DNA from: an uncultured Collinsella sp.
Lineage (GTDB): Bacteria > Actinomycetota > Coriobacteriia > Coriobacteriales > Coriobacteriaceae
NCBI GenBank assembly: GCA_902470365.1
Contig: CABRFZ010000001.1
Span: 62,001-126,000 of the forward strand
Reading direction: 5' to 3'
DNA length: 64,000 bases
The notes beneath the pieces are model-generated. The model ran no database searches and had not been told where the DNA came from. It saw only the letters and a program-made list of their open reading frames with translations. Positions 33,649-40,709 of the stretch are shown one piece after another. Numbering within the stretch: position 1 is the first letter of the stretch; each line of letters begins with the position of its first letter. A program made the position numbers and the translations under genes.

Positions 33649-33654
33649 AGTATA
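33649..33654 (-). promoter_or_regulatory. putative -10 element of dinB
   Basis: The minus strand reads TATACT here. No good -35 is seen at the usual distance, as is common for regulated promoters. Transcription would start near 33642. Confidence 0.45.
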
Positions 33655-33758
33655 CCGCGCAGCTCATGTGGGGTGCGTGTATGTGCTTGCAAATCCCGAA
33701 TTCTTGTCTAAGATATGGATTTGCCCTCGACTACACCGAAGAAGTTGGTCTCACGGAC

Positions 33759-33787
33759 TTCACCTGCCCGCGTCGATGGCGTATTAT
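33759..33787 (+). promoter_or_regulatory. putative rpsP operon promoter
   Basis: TTCACC and TATTAT are 17 bases apart, with the -10 well matched and the -35 weak. The -10 ends 57 bases before the rpsP start; a small GCAGC/GCTGC hairpin lies in the leader. Confidence 0.45.
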
Positions 33788-33843
33788 GTTCAACTGTTTG
33801 TTTGTAGTTGCAGCCTAAAGCTGCTTGGTTGGAGGAGTTTCCT

Positions 33844-34185
33844 TTGGCAGTCAAGATTCGCCTTGCTCGTCACGGCGCTAAGAAGCGTCCGTACTACCGT
33901 GTCGTCGTCGCCGATTCCCGCGCCCCGCGTGACGGTCGTATCATCGAGGAGGTTGGCCGCTACAACCCGATGACCGCCCCCAAGACCATCAACCTCGACC
34001 TCGAGAAGATCGCCGACTGGCAGTCCAAGGGCGCTCAGCTCACCGACGCCGTCGCCGCTCTGGTCAAGGCCGCCAACGAGGGCGAGAAGACCGAGACCGT
34101 CGTCAAGAAGTCCAAGAAGCAGCTCGCCAAAGAGGCCGAGGCCGCTAAGGCTGCCGCTGAGGGCGCTGAGGGCGCCGAGGAGTAA
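33844..34185 (+). CDS. rpsP: 30S ribosomal protein S16
   Basis: Small-subunit protein needed for 30S assembly. It begins MAVKIRLARHGAKKRPYYRVVVADSR and contains DGRIIEEVGRYNPM and the helical DWQSKGAQLTDAV. A Lys/Glu/Ala-rich tail of about 35 residues extends beyond the core. TTG 33844 is the start: GGAGGAG is seven bases upstream and the family N-terminus follows. It leads rpsP-khpA-rimM-trmD-lepB. Confidence 0.96.
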   Translation: MAVKIRLARHGAKKRPYYRVVVADSRAPRDGRIIEEVGRYNPMTAPKTINLDLEKIADWQSKGAQLTDAVAALVKAANEGEKTETVVKKSKKQLAKEAEAAKAAAEGAEGAEE

Positions 34186-34188
34186 ATC

Positions 34189-34473
34189 GTGCCTGAGGTT
34201 GACGCTGCACAGCTCGAGGGTGAGGCAATGCTCTCAGATCGCATCGCCGATCTCGTCGAATATCTCGTTGTTCAGATCGTCGACGACCCGGATTCCGTGA
34301 GCCTTGAGGTCATCGATGGTGACGACGCCTCTACGATTGAGGTTTCGGTCGCCGAGGATGACGTCGCTAAGGTCATCGGCCGTCGTGGCCGTACCATCAA
34401 GGCCATTCGCACGCTCGCCCGTGCACTGGCCGCTCGCCTCGACACTGCTGTCGAGGTAGAGGTTCTGGGCTAG
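34189..34473 (+). CDS. khpA: KH-domain RNA-binding protein KhpA
   Basis: Small RNA-binding protein (94 residues) that works with KhpB in Gram-positives to affect cell elongation and mRNA fate. The KH signature is VIGRRGRTIKAIRTL with its GxxG loop GRRG; EVEVLG ends the protein. GTG 34189 is three bases after the rpsP stop with GAGGAG inside the rpsP end. The usual place of this gene is exactly here, between rpsP and rimM. Confidence 0.92.
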   Translation: MPEVDAAQLEGEAMLSDRIADLVEYLVVQIVDDPDSVSLEVIDGDDASTIEVSVAEDDVAKVIGRRGRTIKAIRTLARALAARLDTAVEVEVLG

Positions 34474-34477
34474 GACC

Positions 34478-34999
34478 TTGAGGTCCCAGTACAAAAACAT
34501 CGCCCGTGTGGTCAAGCCGCACGGAAGGAAGGGGGAGGTCCTCGCGCAGCCGCTGCGGGGGCTTCCTTCTGTATTAGAGCCGGGTATGCGCGTCGCCCTG
34601 ACGCCGCCGGCGCTTAAGCGCGACCGCTTTTGCACGGTCGGGTCCGTCACCGATACGGGCGATGGCGATCTGGTCTCGTTTGAGGGCATTGACGACTTGA
34701 CGGCCGCCGAGGGCATCACGGGATGCTACGTGCTGGCAAATCGTGACGACTTTGAGCTCGATTCGCTCGACGCCGCCTATACCGACCTGATGGGTCGCGA
34801 GGTGGTCGACGAGCGCTTCGGTTCGCTCGGCACGATCGTCGAGATCATGTCGACGCCCGCTAACGATGTTTGGGTTGTCGAGGGCGATCGGTACGGCGAG
34901 GTACTGATTCCCGTGATCGAGCAGGTTGTGCTCGATCTTCCCGACACAGGAACAATTTCCGTCCACGTTATGGACGGCCTGATCGATATGGACAAGTAG
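34478..34999 (+). CDS. rimM: ribosome maturation factor RimM
   Basis: Helps 16S rRNA processing around S19 in 30S assembly. The N-terminal RimM barrel begins IARVVKPHGRKGEVLAQPL, the PRC-barrel part contains YTDLMGREVVDE, GTIVEIMSTPANDVWVV and EVLIPVIEQVVLDLP. Length 173 fits the family. The start is TTG 34478, four bases after khpA, with only a weak AGG site, so it may depend on coupling. Confidence 0.92.
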   Translation: MRSQYKNIARVVKPHGRKGEVLAQPLRGLPSVLEPGMRVALTPPALKRDRFCTVGSVTDTGDGDLVSFEGIDDLTAAEGITGCYVLANRDDFELDSLDAAYTDLMGREVVDERFGSLGTIVEIMSTPANDVWVVEGDRYGEVLIPVIEQVVLDLPDTGTISVHVMDGLIDMDK

Positions 35000-35009
35000 G
35001 GAGGACAAC

Positions 35010-35768
35010 ATGCTGATTGAGACCCTTTCGGTCTTTCCCGAGATGTTTGAGCCCGTCATGTCCACATCGATTTTGGGCCGCGCCCGCAAGGCCGGCCTTT
35101 TTGATTTTAAGGCGTATAACCTGCGCGACTGGACGCACGACCGCCATCGTACCGTCGATGACGAGCCGTACGGCGGCGGGCAGGGCATGCTCATGAAGGT
35201 CGAGCCTATCGCAGAGGCCATCGAGGCCATTGGCGCAGAGGGTCCCAAGCCCACGGTTGTGTTCTTCACCCCCTGTGGCGAGCCCTTTACGCAGCATGTG
35301 GCCGAGCGCCTGCTCAAAAGTGAGCGCCTGCTGTTTGTGTGCAGTCGCTACGAGGGCGTCGACGAGCGCGCGTATGCGTATGCCGATGAGCGTCTGTCGA
35401 TCGGCGACTATGTGCTCACGGGCGGCGAGCTCCCCGCCATGGTCGTGGCCGATGCCGTCGTACGCCTGATTCCCGGCGCCCTTGGTGACGAAATGAGCAA
35501 CGTCGACGAGTCCTTCTCGACCGCCGAGGACGGAGGCCTGCTCGAGTACGCGCAGTACACCCGCCCCGCCGAGTTCAATGGCGAGGGCGTGCCGCCGGTG
35601 CTTGTGAGTGGCGATCACGCCAAGGTCGATGCCTGGCGTCGCAAGAACGCCATCGAGCGCACCTGCCGCTGGCGTCCCGATCTGATCGAGACAGCGCGGC
35701 TCACGCCCGAGGAGCGCGCTTACGCGCAGGAGATTTTGGACGCTTCGTATTCGCAGAGCGAGGAGTGA
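35010..35768 (+). CDS. trmD: tRNA (guanine-N1)-methyltransferase TrmD
   Basis: Methylates G37 of tRNAs with SAM, preventing frameshifts. The 252-residue SPOUT protein shows ETLSVFPEMFEPV, DEPYGGGQGMLMKVEP, FFTPCGEPFTQHVAERL, VCSRYEGVDERA and YVLTGGELPAMVVADAVVRLIPG (the knot with the SAM site). It follows rimM after 10 bases. Confidence 0.96.
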   Translation: MLIETLSVFPEMFEPVMSTSILGRARKAGLFDFKAYNLRDWTHDRHRTVDDEPYGGGQGMLMKVEPIAEAIEAIGAEGPKPTVVFFTPCGEPFTQHVAERLLKSERLLFVCSRYEGVDERAYAYADERLSIGDYVLTGGELPAMVVADAVVRLIPGALGDEMSNVDESFSTAEDGGLLEYAQYTRPAEFNGEGVPPVLVSGDHAKVDAWRRKNAIERTCRWRPDLIETARLTPEERAYAQEILDASYSQSEE

Positions 35769-35770
35769 GA

Positions 35771-36334
35771 ATGGTTCCATCGCAGCATTCCGCGTTGAGG
35801 GGCGCTTTTGAGTGGATCGCGGTCATCGCGATCGCACTGGTCGCCACCTTCTTGATTCGCTCGTTTGTGGTCGAGCCCTTTGTGGTGCCCACCGGCTCCA
35901 TGGAGTCCACGATCGAGATTGGCGACCAGATCCTGGCACAAAAGGTGAGCCTCGAGCTCGGTCAGCCCGTCAAGCAGGGCGATATCGTGGTGTTTCACAA
36001 CCCCGATGGCACCTCCGAGCATGATGTTCTTGTCAAGCGTGTTATTGCCACGGCCGGCCAGACGGTCGACCTGCAGGATGGCAAGGTGGTCGTTGACGGC
36101 CAGGCGCTCGACGAGGACTATACGACGGGCATGAGCTGGCCACTTTCGGTCCAAGCGCCCGGCGCTCAGGTAAGCTATCCCTACACCGTTCCCGACGGGT
36201 GCGTGTGGGTGATGGGCGACAACCGCGAAAACTCTGCCGACTCACGCTACTTTGGTCCCGTCGATCGCTCTGATTTGATCGCTGTGGCGCTTGTGCGCTA
36301 CTGGCCGCTCAACCGCATCGGCGCTATCGACTAA
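35771..36334 (+). CDS. lepB: signal peptidase I
   Basis: Membrane serine protease that removes signal peptides of exported proteins. A single N-terminal span (WIAVIAIALVATFLIRSF) is followed by PTGSMESTI with catalytic S43, the general base K89 in DVLVKRVIATAGQ, and VMGDNRENSADSRYFGPV. At 187 residues it is the compact Gram-positive form with one span. ATG 35771 follows AGGAG overlapping the trmD end; GTG 35765 is an in-frame alternative. Confidence 0.94.
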   Translation: MVPSQHSALRGAFEWIAVIAIALVATFLIRSFVVEPFVVPTGSMESTIEIGDQILAQKVSLELGQPVKQGDIVVFHNPDGTSEHDVLVKRVIATAGQTVDLQDGKVVVDGQALDEDYTTGMSWPLSVQAPGAQVSYPYTVPDGCVWVMGDNRENSADSRYFGPVDRSDLIAVALVRYWPLNRIGAID

Positions 36335-36393
36335 AAACCGCTATAGTACAGTACCTAACCGTGTAATCGTTTCGACGAGGGGATATTAGAGGC

Positions 36394-37305
36394 ATGAACG
36401 CTTCATCGCTTTCCTTCCAAGACATCATCCTGCGCCTCCAGCAGTACTGGGGCGAGCAGGGCTGCGTCATTATGCAGCCCTATGACTCCGAGGTCGGTGC
36501 CGGTACCTTCCACACCGCGACCACGCTGCGCTCGCTCGGTCCCGCCGAGTGGCGCACCTGCTATGCACAGCCCTGCCGCCGTCCCGCCGACGGCCGCTAC
36601 GGCGAGAACCCCAACCGCATGCAGCACTACTATCAGTTCCAGGTGCTCATCAAGCCCTCGCCGGTCAACGCCCAGGAGCTCTACCTGGGGTCTCTTGCCG
36701 CTATCGGTCTGGACCCCAACGACCATGACGTCCGCTTTGTCGAGGACGACTGGGAGAGCCCGACGCTCGGCGCCTGGGGCCTTGGCTGGGAGGTCTGGCT
36801 CAATGGCATGGAGGTCACGCAGTTTACGTACTTCCAGCAGGTGGGCGGCATCGAGGTCGACCCCGTGCCCGTCGAGATCACCTACGGCCTGGAGCGTATC
36901 GCCATGTACGCCCAGGGCGTCAACTCGGTCTACGACCTGGTGTGGAGCTACCTGCCCGACGGCACGCCCATGACCTATGGCGACGTGTTCCTCGAGAACG
37001 AGCGCGAGTTCAGTGCCTATAACTTTGAGGTCGCTAACGTCGAGATGATGCGTCAGAAGTTTGACGACTACGAGGCCGAGTGCCACTCCTGCCTGGAGCG
37101 CAAGCTTCCGCTGCCCGCATACGACTGCGTCATGAAGTGCAGCCACGCCTTCAACCTGCTCGATGCCCGTGGCGCGCTGTCCGCGGTCGAGCGTGCCAAC
37201 TACATCCTGCGCGTCCGCGCCGTCGCCAAGGCGTGCTGCGAGGCCTACATGGCCGAGGTCGCCGGAGTCAACGAGAATGCCGATCAGGAAGGCGAGGTGG
37301 CGTAA
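36394..37305 (+). CDS. glyQ: glycyl-tRNA synthetase alpha subunit
   Basis: Catalytic subunit of the tetrameric glycyl-tRNA synthetase. The 303-residue protein has FQDIILRLQQYWGEQGCVIMQPYDSEVGAGTF (shown by its start), YAQPCRRPADGRYGENPNR and FTYFQQVGGIEVDPV, all class II core elements of GlyQ. It is followed after three bases by glyS. The alpha2-beta2 form is bacterial and excludes the eukaryote-like GlyRS of some actinobacteria. Confidence 0.96.
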   Translation: MNASSLSFQDIILRLQQYWGEQGCVIMQPYDSEVGAGTFHTATTLRSLGPAEWRTCYAQPCRRPADGRYGENPNRMQHYYQFQVLIKPSPVNAQELYLGSLAAIGLDPNDHDVRFVEDDWESPTLGAWGLGWEVWLNGMEVTQFTYFQQVGGIEVDPVPVEITYGLERIAMYAQGVNSVYDLVWSYLPDGTPMTYGDVFLENEREFSAYNFEVANVEMMRQKFDDYEAECHSCLERKLPLPAYDCVMKCSHAFNLLDARGALSAVERANYILRVRAVAKACCEAYMAEVAGVNENADQEGEVA

Positions 37306-37308
37306 GCC

Positions 37309-39405
37309 ATGGCAGACGCTAAGGATTTCCTGTTTGAGATCGGTACGGAAGAAATGCCCTCCGCACCGCTGAACAATGCCGTCAAGCAGCTTGGCACCAT
37401 GATCGCCAAGGGTCTCGACGAGGCCGGTCTGGCCCACGGCGAGGTCCGTGTGATCTCGAGCCCGCGCCGCCTGGCTGCGCTCGTTGCCGACGTCGCCACC
37501 GCGACCGACGAGGTTCACGAGGTCAAGCGCGGCCCCGCGGCCAACATCGCCTTCGATGCCGACGGTAACGCCACCAAGGCCGCCCAGGGCTTCGCCCGCA
37601 AGTGCGGTGTGGCTGCCGAGGATCTGGTCCGTCGCGAGGACACCGACGGCCGTGAGTACGTCTTTGCCGAGAAGAACATCCCTTCCGCCCCGGCCACCCC
37701 GATCCTGACGGCCCTGTGCGAGAAGACTATCGCTGGCCTGCAGTGGCCCAACTACCGCTCTCAGCGCTGGGGTCACGAGCATGCGACCTTTGTTCGTCCG
37801 GTCCGCTGGATCTGCTGTCTTCTGGGCGAGGACGTTGTGCCCGTGTCGTTTGCCGACGTGACGAGTGGCAACACCACGCGTGGTCATCGCGTGCTTGGCC
37901 CCGGTGACCATGTGGTCGCCAGCCCCGCCGTCTACGAGCAGGTGCTCGAGGACGCCGGCGTGCTTTCTGCCGAGCGCCGTCGCGAGGCCATCCTTGCCGG
38001 TATCGCCGAGGTCGAGGCTGCCCGTCCCGGCTGCCATGTCGATACGCCCAAGAAGGTCTTTGAGGAGGTCATCAACCTCTGCGAGTGGCCGACGGTGCTC
38101 GTCGGTACCTTCGATGAGGAGTTCCTCAAGGTCCCGCACGAGATCATCTGCGAGTCCATGCTCACCAACCAGCGCTACTTCCCGATCTATGACGGCGAGG
38201 GCAAGCTCACGCGTGAGTTCGTGGTCGTCTCCAACAGCAAGCCCGAGAACGCCGAGCGCGTGATCGACGGCAACGAGCGCGTTGTGCGTGCCCGTCTGGA
38301 CGATGCCAAGTTCTTCTACGAGGAGGACCTGAAGATCTCCCTCGACGAGTTCCGCGAGCGTCTGGCCAAGGTCGCCTTCCAGGAGAAACTCGGTAGCGTG
38401 CTCGCCAAGTCCGAGCGCATCGAGCAACTCGCGCTCGCTATTGCCCGTGAGGCACACCTGGGTGCTCATCTGGCAGCCGACGCCGGCCGTGCCGCGCACC
38501 TGTGCAAGGCCGACCTGGTGTCCAACGCCGTCGTCGAGTTCACGAGCCAGCAGGGCGTGATGGGCGGTTACTACGCCACCGCGATGGGGGAGAACGACGA
38601 GGTCGCCCACGCTATTCGCGATCATTATCGTCCCCGCTTTGCCGGTGACGAGCTGCCCGAGGGCACCGCCGGCTGCATCGTGGCCTGCGCCGACAAGCTC
38701 GATACCATCGCCGGTATCTTTGCCATCGGCGAGCCCCCGACCGGCTCTTCGGACCCCTACGCGCTGCGTCGTGCCGCTATCGGCATCATCAACATCCTGC
38801 GCGATCGCCTGCCGATCGACCCCACGTCGCTCATCGATTTTGCCCTTGAACTCTATAGCGAGCAGGGCATTGAGTTCGACGCCGCCGAGGTCGCCCAGCA
38901 GGTTCGCGCCTTCTTCCATGGCCGCCTGGTGAGCATGGCCCGCGACGAAAAGATCCCGGCCGATACCGTTGCCGCCGTCTCTGCGGTGCACATCATCGCC
39001 CCGTCCGTCTTCTTCGCCCGCTGCGCCGCCCTCGACGAGGCCCGCAAGAACGACGCCGAGACCTTTGACAACCTGGCGACGGCCTATGCCCGTGCCGCGC
39101 ATATCTCCAAGCCCGAGCTGGGCGCGGAGTACGACCGCGCCTTGATGGGCGAGGTCGAGCTCGCGCTTGCCGATGCCTGCGAGGCTGCTCAGACCGCTGT
39201 CGACGCCGCCCTTGCTGCCGAGGATTACCCGGCCGCATTTGCCGCCCTTGCCGCCCTGCGCGCCCCCATCGACCGCTTCTTCGACGAGGTCATGGTCATG
39301 GACAAGGACGAGCAGCTTCGCGATAATCGCCTTAAGCTACTCAACCGCTTCGAGGCCGTTTTCTCCGGTATCGCCAACATCGGTGAGCTTGCCCGCAAAA
39401 AGTAA
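37309..39405 (+). CDS. glyS: glycyl-tRNA synthetase beta subunit
   Basis: tRNA-binding subunit of glycyl-tRNA synthetase. The 698-residue protein begins FLFEIGTEEMPSAPL and shows RGPAANIAFDADGNATKAAQGFARKCG in its B3/4-like part, FYEEDLKISLDEFRERL, the HD-like CADKLDTIAGIFAIGEPPTGSSDPYALRR, and a DALR-type anticodon-binding end with FFDEVMVMDKDEQLRDNRLKLL. It is tightly linked to glyQ. Confidence 0.96.
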   Translation: MADAKDFLFEIGTEEMPSAPLNNAVKQLGTMIAKGLDEAGLAHGEVRVISSPRRLAALVADVATATDEVHEVKRGPAANIAFDADGNATKAAQGFARKCGVAAEDLVRREDTDGREYVFAEKNIPSAPATPILTALCEKTIAGLQWPNYRSQRWGHEHATFVRPVRWICCLLGEDVVPVSFADVTSGNTTRGHRVLGPGDHVVASPAVYEQVLEDAGVLSAERRREAILAGIAEVEAARPGCHVDTPKKVFEEVINLCEWPTVLVGTFDEEFLKVPHEIICESMLTNQRYFPIYDGEGKLTREFVVVSNSKPENAERVIDGNERVVRARLDDAKFFYEEDLKISLDEFRERLAKVAFQEKLGSVLAKSERIEQLALAIAREAHLGAHLAADAGRAAHLCKADLVSNAVVEFTSQQGVMGGYYATAMGENDEVAHAIRDHYRPRFAGDELPEGTAGCIVACADKLDTIAGIFAIGEPPTGSSDPYALRRAAIGIINILRDRLPIDPTSLIDFALELYSEQGIEFDAAEVAQQVRAFFHGRLVSMARDEKIPADTVAAVSAVHIIAPSVFFARCAALDEARKNDAETFDNLATAYARAAHISKPELGAEYDRALMGEVELALADACEAAQTAVDAALAAEDYPAAFAALAALRAPIDRFFDEVMVMDKDEQLRDNRLKLLNRFEAVFSGIANIGELARKK

Positions 39406-39439
39406 GCCAGCCTGCGCGTAAGCGCAAAAGGAGCCCCGC

Positions 39440-40315
39440 ATGGATTGCCCGGTCACCGCTCGTCCCACCGTTATCGTTATCTCCGACTCGCTCGGCGATA
39501 CCGCTTGTGAGGTGGTGCTTGCGGCGTCCGGGCAATTTGATGAAGGGGCTTTTCGCGTTTTACGCCTGCCCAAGGTGACCTCCGTGGAGCAGGTCAAGTC
39601 ATTTGTGGGCCCGCGTGTCGATGCAGACCATCGCGATATTGCCGTGTTCCATACCATTGTCGATCCGGCGCTTCGCGCCCGCGTGCTCGATTACCTGGGT
39701 ATGCTGCATATCCGCTCGGTCGACCTGATCGGCCCGACGCTCGCCGTGCTATCGTCGCTCATCGGTGTGCCGTCCAAAGGCGTCGCGGGCGTGATTCACA
39801 GGACCGATGACCGCTATTTCCATCGTATCGAGGCCATGGAATATTTCGTTGAGCACGATGACGGGCGCGGTTGCGACGATCTGTCGGGGGCCGATATCGT
39901 TCTGCTGGGCGTATCGCGTACGTCCAAGACGCCGCTGTCGATGTATTTGGCCTATCAGGGTTACAAGGTTGCCAATGTTCCTTTGGCGCATGGCATGGAG
40001 CCGCCCAAGTCGATTTACGAGGTTGACCCGATGCGCCTGTTCGGCTTGATTTCGACCGTTGACGTCATCTCCGAGATTCGCGATAGCCGCTTGGGCGATG
40101 ACTATGCTCGCGCCGTCGCTGGCTCCTATGCCGAGCCCGAGAGCGTGCGCAGTGAGCTTGAGGAGGCCCGCGCCCTTATGAAGCGCCTGGGCTGCTTTGT
40201 GGTGCGTACCGATGGTAAGGCGATCGAGGAGAGCGCCTCCGAGATCATCGGTCATTTGATGGAAATCCAAGAAGCCCGTGCCCTCCGCGCCGCCCGCCGA
40301 GCTCAACAGCAGTAG
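39440..40315 (+). CDS. pyruvate, phosphate dikinase regulatory protein (DUF299)
   Basis: Bifunctional ADP-dependent kinase and phosphate-dependent phosphorylase that switches PPDK off and on by a threonine next to its catalytic His. The 291-residue protein starts VIVISDSLGDTACEVVLAA and carries a P-loop-like GVSRTSKTPLSMYLAYQGYKVAN and a LIGPTLAVLSSLIGVPSK region. Its target ppdK is the next gene, about 390 bases downstream, a typical pairing. PEP synthase regulators (PpsR) are homologous, but the adjacent PPDK settles the likely target. Confidence 0.9.
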   Translation: MDCPVTARPTVIVISDSLGDTACEVVLAASGQFDEGAFRVLRLPKVTSVEQVKSFVGPRVDADHRDIAVFHTIVDPALRARVLDYLGMLHIRSVDLIGPTLAVLSSLIGVPSKGVAGVIHRTDDRYFHRIEAMEYFVEHDDGRGCDDLSGADIVLLGVSRTSKTPLSMYLAYQGYKVANVPLAHGMEPPKSIYEVDPMRLFGLISTVDVISEIRDSRLGDDYARAVAGSYAEPESVRSELEEARALMKRLGCFVVRTDGKAIEESASEIIGHLMEIQEARALRAARRAQQQ

Positions 40316-40324
40316 TCCTTTCTG

Positions 40325-40404
40325 GGATGATTTTTCTGGGACGGGGATTAAAAAATCATTGTGTACCTAATGATTTTTTAATCCCCGTCCCAGAAAAATC
40401 ATCC
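40325..40404. repeat. perfect 36-base inverted repeat with GGGACGGGG core
   Basis: Arms 40325-40360 and 40369-40404 are exact reverse complements, closing an eight-base loop GTGTACCT. Each arm contains CTGGGACGGGGATT or its complement. No T-run follows either end, so it is not an ordinary terminator, although it lies ten bases after the PPDK-regulator stop. It is the longest palindrome seen in the window. Confidence 0.85.
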
Positions 40405-40437
40405 GGATACGGCTCGGGGTCGAACGCTCGTGTGGGG

Positions 40438-40470
40438 GTAGCTAAAATAGCCCCGTCCCAAATTAGCTAC
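40438..40470. repeat. short palindromic element with CCCCGTCCCA core
   Basis: GTAGCTAA and TTAGCTAC (eight pairs) enclose AATAGCCCCGTCCCAAA. The CCCCGTCCCA core is shared with the larger palindrome 34 bases upstream and with the remnant after rsfS. Confidence 0.65.
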
Positions 40471-40549
40471 TTATGGTAAAGCGATTTAGCAAAGAACTTG
40501 CATTTGACCTGCAAGTTTGCTGCATTGGTATCTTCATGAGGTAACCACC

Positions 40550-40587
40550 TTTACCTACCGTTTACCGCCATATTTACCTCGTTTACC
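40550..40587 (+). promoter_or_regulatory. array of four TTTACC direct repeats before ppdK
   Basis: TTTACC occurs at 40550, 40561, 40573 and 40582, spaced 11, 12 and 9 bases, close to one helical turn. An inverted copy GGTAAA lies at 40475-40480 and an AACTTGCA/TGCAAGTT inverted repeat at about 40495-40517. The rest of the 394-base gap shows no gene. The array could bind a regulator of ppdK, whose start is 120 bases downstream. No known regulator site was recognised. Confidence 0.45.
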
Positions 40588-40709
40588 AAACCCCGCACCC
40601 TCTACGCAAGCCCGCTCAATGCCCGCCGTATAGTACCCTCACGGCTCGCATCCGGCGGGTCGATTCGTTACCACGGTCGTGCGCGAGAGCGCATGGAAGG
40701 GGAAGTATC

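Noticed and set aside
36335..36393. T-box or other riboswitch before glyQ
   Set aside because: The gap is only 59 bases, too short for a T-box, and no conserved TGGNACC-like box is present.
36403..39102. 899-codon open frame on the minus strand opposite glyQ and glyS
   Set aside because: Antisense shadow of two clear synthetase genes, same biased composition, no ribosome site and no recognisable domain.
40325..40404. Large palindrome as the terminator of the PPDK-regulator gene
   Set aside because: The T-rich part is inside the arm, and neither end is followed by a U-run, so it is annotated as a repeat.
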